Origin: Brachybacterium kimchii
GTDB taxonomy: Bacteria > Actinomycetota > Actinomycetes > Actinomycetales > Dermabacteraceae
Direction of reading: 5' to 3'
DNA: 64,000 bases
NCBI RefSeq assembly: GCF_023373525.1
Contig: NZ_CP097218.1
Location: 4,092,001 to 4,156,000 of the forward strand
The translations under genes were made by a program, and so were the position numbers. Shown piece after piece: positions 57,572 to 64,000 of this stretch (position 1 is the first letter of the stretch; every line of letters starts with the position of its first letter). The notes under the pieces were generated by a model. It was not told where the DNA came from, searched no databases, and worked only from the letters and a program-made list of their open reading frames with translations.

Positions 57572-58081
57572 ATGACCGACGCGGATGCCGTCCCCGAGCA
57601 GGCGCCACTCGACATCTTCCTGCCCTCCCCGCCGCCGGACGCCGAGGCCCAGGAGTCGTTCCTCGACGAGGCCGCGGCGCTCGCCCTGGACGGCCAGCCG
57701 ATCACCGTCTACCTGCAGGACGAGGACGCCTGGGCGTTCGAGGAGTGCGAGCCCGTGCGCTCGCTGCTCGAGTCCGCCGGGGACGGCGTGCTGCCGGTGA
57801 CGCTGCTGGGCCTGGACATCGTGGTCAGCTCCGTCTACCCGACCTCGGCGCAGATGCAGCGCTTCGCCGCGGAGGGCGGGGCGCCCCGCGAGAGGCGCAG
57901 CGCCGCGGCGTCGGCCTGCGGCCCCGTCGGCGAGGGCGCCGCCCCCATGCCCCGGAAGGCCGGGGGATTCGCGGCGCAGCTCATGGGCGCCGCCCCTGCG
58001 CCGAACCTGCCGGCGGGCGGGCCGGACATCGGCCGACGCCGGAACCTCATGGGCGGGGACACCGGTGAGGGTCTGCCCTGA
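57572..58081 (+). CDS. ArsD-like thioredoxin-fold protein without the metal cysteines
   Basis: 169 aa. Residues 20-105 align by pattern with ArsD: GQPITVYLQDEDAWAFEECEPVRSLLESAG, then LPVTLLGLDIVVSSVYPTSAQMQRF. ArsD proteins bind As(III)/Sb(III) through an N-terminal CC pair and hand it to the ArsA pump. That pair is absent here (LDIFLPSPPPD instead), and only C51 or so in EECEP remains, so arsenite binding in the usual way is unlikely. No other ars gene is near. The rest is a Gly/Ala/Pro-rich tail. No ribosome site; TACGGT lies 7 nt before the ATG. Its stop abuts the stop of the convergent msrA gene with no base between. Confidence 0.5.
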   Translation: MTDADAVPEQAPLDIFLPSPPPDAEAQESFLDEAAALALDGQPITVYLQDEDAWAFEECEPVRSLLESAGDGVLPVTLLGLDIVVSSVYPTSAQMQRFAAEGGAPRERRSAAASACGPVGEGAAPMPRKAGGFAAQLMGAAPAPNLPAGGPDIGRRRNLMGGDTGEGLP

Positions 58082-58765
58082 TCAGCCCAGTGAGCAGGCC
58101 ACCCCGTTGAAGCCGTGGTTGCAGTACCCGCCGGGGTTCTTCGCGAGGTACTGCTGGTGCTCGGGCTCGGCCGGGTAGTACTTGCCGTCACCGGCCTCGG
58201 CGAGGGGCAGCAGCTCGGTGGTGATCGCCCCGCGTCCGGCGGCGTCCAGGGCCTCCTGGTAGCGGCGGGCGGAGTCCCGCACGATCTCGCCCTGATGGGG
58301 CGTCGTCCAGTAGACGGCCGAGCGGTACTCGGTGCCCACGTCGTTGCCCTGGCGCATGGCCGTGGTCGGGTCGTGCTGCTGCCAGAACTCCTCGAGCAGG
58401 CGGCGCAGCACGGCGTCGCGCTCCTCCTGCGTCGAGCCCTGGACGACGACGCGCACGGCCTCGGTGTGACCGGTCTTCGCGGAGAAGACCTCCTCGTAGG
58501 TGGGGTGCGGCGTGAAGCCCCCGGCGTAGCCGGACGAGGTCGTCCACACCCCGGGGATCTGCCAGGCGATGCGCTCGATGCCCCAGAAGCAGCCGCCCGC
58601 GAGGACGATCTCCTCGGCATCGGGCGGGGTGTCGAGCATGTCCGTGCCGAGGACAGCGTGCTCACGGGCGAGCGGGTAGGGGGAGCGATCGCGGCCGGGC
58701 AGGGCGTCCTCGGGGGCGACCATGTCCTTCTTGTGGGCGTTCAGCATGTCCATGATCTGCCACAT
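58082..58765 (-). CDS. msrA: Peptide methionine sulfoxide reductase A
   Basis: 227 aa. Catalytic C59 in AGGCFWGIER; conserved SSGYAGG, NPTYEEV-type PHPTYEEVFSAKTGHTEAVRVV, NDVGTEYRSAVYWTT and the ending KNPGGYCNHGFNGVACSLG with two resolving cysteines. It reduces methionine-S-sulfoxide in proteins with thioredoxin. The N-terminal DMVAPEDALPGRDRSPYPLAREHAVLGT is the usual actinobacterial lead. The ATG at 58765 has no ribosome site but TAGCGT 7 nt upstream (58773-58778), so it is probably leaderless. MsrB is not in the window. Confidence 0.95.
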   Translation of the reverse strand: MWQIMDMLNAHKKDMVAPEDALPGRDRSPYPLAREHAVLGTDMLDTPPDAEEIVLAGGCFWGIERIAWQIPGVWTTSSGYAGGFTPHPTYEEVFSAKTGHTEAVRVVVQGSTQEERDAVLRRLLEEFWQQHDPTTAMRQGNDVGTEYRSAVYWTTPHQGEIVRDSARRYQEALDAAGRGAITTELLPLAEAGDGKYYPAEPEHQQYLAKNPGGYCNHGFNGVACSLG

Positions 58766-58785
58766 GCGCGCCACGCTACGCCCGC

Positions 58786-59346
58786 TCAGCGGCCCCGGCG
58801 CGGGGATGTGCCGTGGGGCACGAGCAGCAGGGCGACCAGGGCGATCACCGCGAGGATCCCGAGCACCATCGTCCAGGCAGGGGTGCTCGTCCCCGCGAGG
58901 GGGAGGACCACCGCGAGGCCCGCGGCGAGGGCGAGCAGGGCTGCCGCCGCGGCCCATCGCACGGTGGTGGTGAGGGCCCCACGGCCGATGGTCCCGTGCG
59001 CGGGGACCATCGCGGCGAGCGACCAGCACGCGTGGGTGACCAGGACCAGCACGGCGACGCCGCCGAGCACCGGGACGTCGGCGGACGCGCATGCCGCGAC
59101 GACCGCCCCGGCCAGGGCGAGCGTTCCGATCGAAGCGTCCGGGCGGATGCTCTGGACCAGTCCGCCGACGAGAACCGCCGCCGAGGTGAGCGCCGCGAGC
59201 ACCCCGTCCAGGGGGCGCCCGCCGCACGCGAGGAGCTGGGCGGCGACGAGTGAGAGCGCGGCGAGCAGACGCAGCGACCACTGGGCGCGCGAGACGTGGC
59301 CGAGATCGGCGAGGAGCTGGGCGATCGACTCGAGGGTGCTGCGCAT
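58786..59346 (-). CDS. Membrane protein ending the MoxR/DUF58 operon
   Basis: 186 aa with about five to six membrane segments (LRLLAALSLVAAQLLACGG; LAALTSAAVLVGGLVQ; GTLALAGAVVAACASADVPVLGGVAVLVLVTHACWSLAAM; WAAAAALLALAAGLAVVLPLAG; AWTMVLGILAVIALVALLLVP). No family was recognised. Its ATG shares a base with the DUF58 stop (TGATG), so it is translated from the same mRNA and is probably a partner of that complex. Confidence 0.7.
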   Translation of the reverse strand: MRSTLESIAQLLADLGHVSRAQWSLRLLAALSLVAAQLLACGGRPLDGVLAALTSAAVLVGGLVQSIRPDASIGTLALAGAVVAACASADVPVLGGVAVLVLVTHACWSLAAMVPAHGTIGRGALTTTVRWAAAAALLALAAGLAVVLPLAGTSTPAWTMVLGILAVIALVALLLVPHGTSPRRGR

Positions 59347-60688
59347 CAGGCCCTCCTCATCCTCGGGGCGCTCGCGGCGCGGGAGAGCGAGAGCAGGACC
59401 GGGGCGAGGGATCCGGGTCCCTCCCATGCGGTCACGGGGACTCCCTGCTCGCGCAGCGCACGCACGGTGGACTCCCGCAGCAGGCGCCGCAGCGTCCACG
59501 CCTCCGACCAATAGCGCTGGGGATCGCGGGCCGTCCCGGCGGCCGGCGCGGAGAAGGGGTCGCCGACGCTCGGCGGCAGGGTGTCCACCACGATGACGTC
59601 CGCGCCGCGGGCGCGCAGCTCGCCGATCTGGGCGACCACCCGATCGTCGAGCAGCGGCGAGCACACCACCACGAGCGTCGAGCCGCGCAGGGCGCCGACC
59701 TTCTGCACCCGTGTGACGGGCCCGGACGTGCGGCGCGCGCGGGCGAGAGTGTCCACGATGATCCGCAGCTGCCGCGGCCCCGTGCCCGCGCGGAGGGTGC
59801 CGATCCTGCTGCCCAGGTCGTGCAGGCCCACGCGGTCGCCGATCCCCAGGTAGTGGCGGGAGACGGCCGCGATCGCGCGCACCGTGAGGTCCAGGCTGGT
59901 CTCCGCGGTGGCCTCGAGGCCGGGTGCGACCAGGTCCTGGAGGGTGTCGGCGACCACGAGCACGTCGGTGTCGCGCTCGGCGAACGTCGCGTTGGTGTGG
60001 AGGGTCCCGGTGCGGGAGGTGACGCGCCAGTTGATGCGGTGCAGGCGGTCCCCGCGCTGGAAGGGGCGCACGTCGGCGAGGGCAGTGCCCTGCCCCCGTC
60101 GGGCAGAGAGGTGCACCCCCGCCACGCCGATCGGGGCCGGCAGGTTCGGCGGCGCCTCGAGCAGCGAGGAGTCGGGCGAGACCTGCAGCAGCACGGGGTC
60201 GAGCCGGCACTGGGTGCGGTAGGCGCCCAGGGGATCGGCGAGCACGACGTGGATCGGGCCGATCTCGTACCGGCCCCAGCGGCGGGCGGTGACGGTGAGC
60301 GGGACGCTGCCGGCGTCGGCCCGCGAGCCGAGCGGCGGGGTGAGGGAGGCGTGCGCGGGCAGCGGCACGGTGACGCCGAGCAGGGATCCGCTCGACCCCG
60401 ACTTCGAGGCTTCCGGGGCGCCCGGGGCGTCCACGACGATCCGCACGGTCCCGCCCTCGGCGATCGAGCGCTCGGTGCTGCGCACGCGCACCGGCGCGAG
60501 GTCCGCGCCCTCGGCCCCGCCGCGCGCGAGGCGCCGCACGACGGCGAGGACCGCCCAGGCCAGCAGCGGGAGGCCCAGCACGAGCAGCTCGGGCCGGCCC
60601 GCCATCACGGCGAGCACCGCGGGCAGCGTGCCCACCACGACCGCGCGCAGCAGCGCGGGCGTGGCGGCGGAGGGCGGGGGAGCGGAGG

Positions 60689-60692
<4 letters not shown>
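59346..60692 (-). CDS. DUF58 protein of the MoxR operon
   Basis: 448 aa. Two N-terminal hydrophobic stretches (about 15-55), a beta-rich part, then the DUF58 core with ADVRPFQRGDRLHRINWRVTSRTGTLHTNATFAERDTDVLVVADT, and a vWA-like end (VTRVQKVGALRGSTLVVVCSPLLDDRVVAQIGELRARGADVIVVDT). Such proteins are partners or clients of MoxR AAA+ ATPases in envelope and stress functions. ATGA overlap with the MoxR gene. Confidence 0.88.
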
Positions 60693-61698
<1,006 letters not shown>

Positions 61699-61702
<4 letters not shown>

Positions 61703-62211
61703 CGGTGCTCCTGGGGTGAGAGTGCGCGCAGCCAGCGCTGCAGGGCGGGACGGGTGACGGCGGGGACGGAACCGGTGCCGGGCTCCTCGCAGGCCCGCAG
61801 GAAACGGCGCAGGTCCTCGGGCAGCGGGGGTGCCTGCCCGGTGTGGTCGGCGCGGTCGCGGTGGTCGCGCTCGGCGGCGGCCAGCGCGAGCATCTGGCCG
61901 AGCGAGCGCCCGGTCATGCGCCGACGCGGCCCGGCGCCGTGCATCATCTCCTCGAGCCGGCGCACGGTGACGTCGGCGGCGTAGGGGCTGACGGCCTCCG
62001 GGTCGTCGTCCAGCAGAGGGGTCTCGAGGGCATCGGCGCCCGCGAGCTCGGGGGAGATCAGCCAGGAGACGAGGGCGATCACGAGGGCCACCGCGAGCGG
62101 CAGCCACGGGTGCAGGAAGTGCCCGAAGATCCCGAGCACGCCCATGAGAACCGCGGTCGCGCACACGGCGAGGGCGAGGCGCACCAGCAGGGAGCGCAGG
62201 ACGCGGCTCAT
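61699..62211 (-). CDS. Small membrane protein of the MoxR operon
   Basis: 170 aa. Two membrane helices (SLLVRLALAVCATAVLMGVLGIFG and LHPWLPLAVALVIALVSWLISPELAG) and a cytoplasmic C-terminal part of about 110 residues that is charged and helical, with VRRLEEMMHGAGPRRRMTGRSLGQMLALAAAERDHRDR. No known domain. Start and stop overlap the neighbours (ATGA twice), so it is an integral member of this five-gene set. Confidence 0.72.
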
Positions 62212-62924
62212 CGGGCGGTCACCTCCTGCAGCCGGTCCGCGAGTCGCTCGAGCGCGCGGCGGGCACTGGACCGGGTGCCCTCGTCGAACGCCTCGGCGTC
62301 GGCCGCGCGGTCGTCGAAGAGGGCGCGTCCGTAGAGGCCGGCGAGGATCCGCAGGTCCGAGTCCGGGAGGTCGATGTCCCGCAGCACGGTGACCACGTAC
62401 TCGGTGGTGGTCTGCTCGGGCCGACGGACGATCCCGGCCTCGGCGATCCCGCGCTCGAGGGCGAGCCAGGCGTCGATGATCGCGTCGCGCGGAGTGGCCG
62501 CGTACTCGAGGGACTCCCGGGCGCGGGCCAGGGCACGGTGGGCGTCCTCGACCTCGAGGAGCTCTGCCTCCGCGTCGCCCGCCTCCGCCTCGGGCCGACG
62601 GGCGCTGCGCAGCGTCCGGGCCCGTCTCAGCACCCAGATCACGAGCACCAGCACGGCGATGCCGACGAGGATCGCGAGCACCAGGAGGACGGTCGCGGCG
62701 AGATGCCCGGAACCGGGGTCCGGGGGAGCCGGGGGTGTCTGCGAGGCCTGCGTGGGCGGAGGCGCGGTCTCGGCCTCGCGGTCCACGTCGATGTCGAAGA
62801 ACCAGCCCCTGCCCTCGAGCACGGGCCCCAGCACCCGGCCCGCCCCGAGCACGACGCACACGAGCGCCACGAGGGCGATCAGGGAGGTCGCGGCCGCGGC
62901 GCTGCGGGGCGGGAGTGGGTGCAT
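62208..62924 (-). CDS. DUF4129 membrane protein, first gene of the MoxR operon
   Basis: 238 aa. TM1 about 10-32, an exposed Pro-rich loop, TM2 about 72-98 (LAATVLLVLAILVGIAVLVLVIWVLRRA), then the DUF4129 domain (TPRDAIIDAWLALERGIAEAGIVRRPEQTTTEYVVTVLRDIDLPDSDLRILAGLYGRALFDD), usually found at the C-terminus of transglutaminase-like membrane proteins. Here it is separate. The operon order DUF4129, small membrane protein, MoxR, DUF58, membrane protein is a known actinobacterial arrangement whose function is open. Its start lies 5 nt after the methyltransferase stop, so that gene may lead the operon. Confidence 0.85.
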   Translation of the reverse strand: MHPLPPRSAAAATSLIALVALVCVVLGAGRVLGPVLEGRGWFFDIDVDREAETAPPPTQASQTPPAPPDPGSGHLAATVLLVLAILVGIAVLVLVIWVLRRARTLRSARRPEAEAGDAEAELLEVEDAHRALARARESLEYAATPRDAIIDAWLALERGIAEAGIVRRPEQTTTEYVVTVLRDIDLPDSDLRILAGLYGRALFDDRAADAEAFDEGTRSSARRALERLADRLQEVTAR

Positions 62925-62929
62925 GCGGA

Positions 62930-64000
62930 TCAGTCCCCCGGCGGCCGGGGGTGCGGGGAGGCGACGATGACGTGCTGCTCGCCGCCGATCCGGGTGAGGA
63001 CGAGCGTGGCCCGCTCCTCGCCGAAGCGGCGCGGGCGCAGCTTCCTGCGCAGCTCGTCGGGCTCGACGGCGGTGCCGCGCTTCTTGATCTCGAGGATCCC
63101 CAGCCGGTGCTCGCGCAGGTAGGAGGTGAGGCGCTTGAGGGAGAAGGGCATCACGTCGCGCACGCTGTAGCCGGAGGCGAAGGGCGTCGAGATCCGCTGG
63201 TCGCTCGTGAGATAGGCGATCGAGGGGTCGAGCGTGCGGGCGTCGAGATCGCGGGCGACCTCTCCCAGCAGGCCCGCGCGGATGACGGCGCCGTCGGGCT
63301 CGTACAGGTGCGCGCCCAGCTCACCGGTGTGCGGGTCGGCCTCGGGGGTCCCGCGGGGCGCGAGGCGGTGCGCGCCACCGCGGTCGATCACGAGCGCGCT
63401 GCGCTGCGTCCCCGCGGACGCGAGCGGGCCGAACCAGCAGGTCGCCTCGAGGACCTGGCCGTGCCAGGACAGCCACTGGGTCTCGGTGCCCGCGGGCAGG
63501 GCGTCGTGGTCGATGCCCGGGCCGAGCTTCGCTCCGAGAGCGCCGTCCTCGTCGGCCCCGCCGCGGCCGGATCCGGCCTGCCCGAGGCGGCGGGCGAGGT
63601 CCACCACCGTCGACAGCGGGGGCGAGTACTCCTCGGGATCGCGCAGGCGCACGCTCCCGGAGGCGCGGCCCGCCGCCGGCCGACGGCGGGCAGGATCCAG
63701 CCAGATGCCCTCGGTGCGGGCGGGGTCGTGGTCCTGCGCCTGGCCGAGCTCGGCGCGGGCGCCCTCGAAGGGCATGAGGTTCACAGTGGCCACGGCGACG
63801 GTGGTCGGGTCGCGGTCGACGGCGAGCACCTCGAGGTCCAGGGCCGCGGCGGCCATCGCGTCCCCGCCGATCCCGCAGCCGAGGTCCGCGAGCGAGGAGA
63901 TGCCGGCGTCGCGGAAGCGCCGTGCGTGCAGCGCGGCGATCGGCAGGCGCGTGGCCTGCTCGAGACCGTCGGCCGTGAAGAGCATGCGATCCGCGAACTC
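62930..64000 (-). CDS. SAM-dependent methyltransferase with THUMP-like C-terminal domain (5' end cut off)
   Basis: About 356 codons are visible; the frame is open to the window end and the start lies outside. EFADRMLFTADGLEQATRLPIAALHARRF leads to the SAM site ADLGCGIGGDAMAAAALDLEVLAVDRDP (motif I), then IWLDPARR in place of motif IV, and the C-terminal THUMP-like part with YLREHRLGILEIKKRGTAVEPDELRRKLRPRRFGEERATLVLTRIGGEQHVIV. Actinobacterial members are annotated as class I methyltransferases, probably of RNA; the substrate is not known. It is followed by the MoxR operon at a 5-nt gap. Confidence 0.88.
   Translation of the reverse strand, partial: EFADRMLFTADGLEQATRLPIAALHARRFRDAGISSLADLGCGIGGDAMAAAALDLEVLAVDRDPTTVAVATVNLMPFEGARAELGQAQDHDPARTEGIWLDPARRRPAAGRASGSVRLRDPEEYSPPLSTVVDLARRLGQAGSGRGGADEDGALGAKLGPGIDHDALPAGTETQWLSWHGQVLEATCWFGPLASAGTQRSALVIDRGGAHRLAPRGTPEADPHTGELGAHLYEPDGAVIRAGLLGEVARDLDARTLDPSIAYLTSDQRISTPFASGYSVRDVMPFSLKRLTSYLREHRLGILEIKKRGTAVEPDELRRKLRPRRFGEERATLVLTRIGGEQHVIVASPHPRPPGD

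Noticed and set aside
57572-58081. Arsenic-resistance operon
   Set aside because: Only a cysteine-less ArsD-like protein is present; no arsR, arsA, arsB or arsC gene in the window.

Overview
The window is very GC-rich, uses GTG starts freely, has many ATGA/TGATG stop-start overlaps and carries gene families typical of Actinobacteria (XPB-type repair helicase with a separate helicase-associated protein, MmyB-type regulator, DUF222/HNH protein, MoxR/DUF58/DUF4129 operon, DUF4031, LURP-one-related protein). The overall style is that of a Micrococcales chromosome, most like Dermabacteraceae/Brachybacterium. That placement is inferred from gene content, not from a marker gene. No prophage, plasmid, transposase or CRISPR array was seen.

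Layout. 0-2.8 kb: end of a PLP aminotransferase gene and an FAD-linked oxidase, both on the minus strand. 2.8-4.6 kb: an orphan AbiEi-like gene, a 21-bp-arm inverted repeat and a five-copy 8-bp tandem repeat. 4.6-8.4 kb (minus): flavin monooxygenase, small membrane protein, rhodanese, DEAD-box RNA helicase. 8.8-13.2 kb: LacI regulator, GH2 glycosidase and zinc alcohol dehydrogenase, a sugar-use cluster. 13.2-15.6 kb: a GntR(YtrA)-ABC ATPase-permease operon behind a clear promoter/operator. 15.7-25.2 kb: OPT peptide transporter, RNase H fusion, DUF4031 protein, a two-component system, LapA-like protein, XPB helicase and two related membrane proteins (the second extends to 26.1 kb). 26.4-30.9 kb: gnd with a strong terminator, a small membrane protein, a helicase-associated protein and tRNA-Leu(UAA). 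30.9-37.0 kb: MFS exporter and divergent MmyB regulator, YggS, ROK regulator and divergent MFS exporter.

37.0-41.0 kb: hairpin, 13-bp-period repeats, then a transsulfuration-type PLP lyase followed by a complete polar amino-acid ABC importer; together they read as uptake and cleavage of a sulfur amino acid, probably cystine. 41-47.9 kb: acetyltransferase, unknown membrane protein, Bax-inhibitor protein, cardiolipin synthase, two tandem paralogous secreted proteins, LpqI-like GH3 lipoprotein. 47.9-52.1 kb: DUF4287 protein, S9 peptidase and an alpha/beta-hydrolase-fold protein without its usual nucleophile. 52.1-54.4 kb: tandem repeat and a DUF222/HNH gene with different codon use. 54.5-58.8 kb: DUF2079 membrane protein, siderophore-type ATPase, LURP-one protein, ArsD-like protein, MsrA. 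58.8-62.9 kb: a tightly overlapping MoxR/DUF58/DUF4129 operon. 62.9-64 kb: a partial methyltransferase gene.

The strongest non-gene signals are regulatory. Many single genes have no ribosome binding site but have a TANNNT box 6-7 nt before the start codon, as expected for leaderless mRNAs. There are also several clear dyad operators, a perfect 32-bp palindrome, a 13-bp-periodic CCGCGCGG array and a UAA-anticodon tRNA with a short variable loop. I did not find a gene set that clearly forms a new defence or biosynthetic system; the best candidates are listed as findings.
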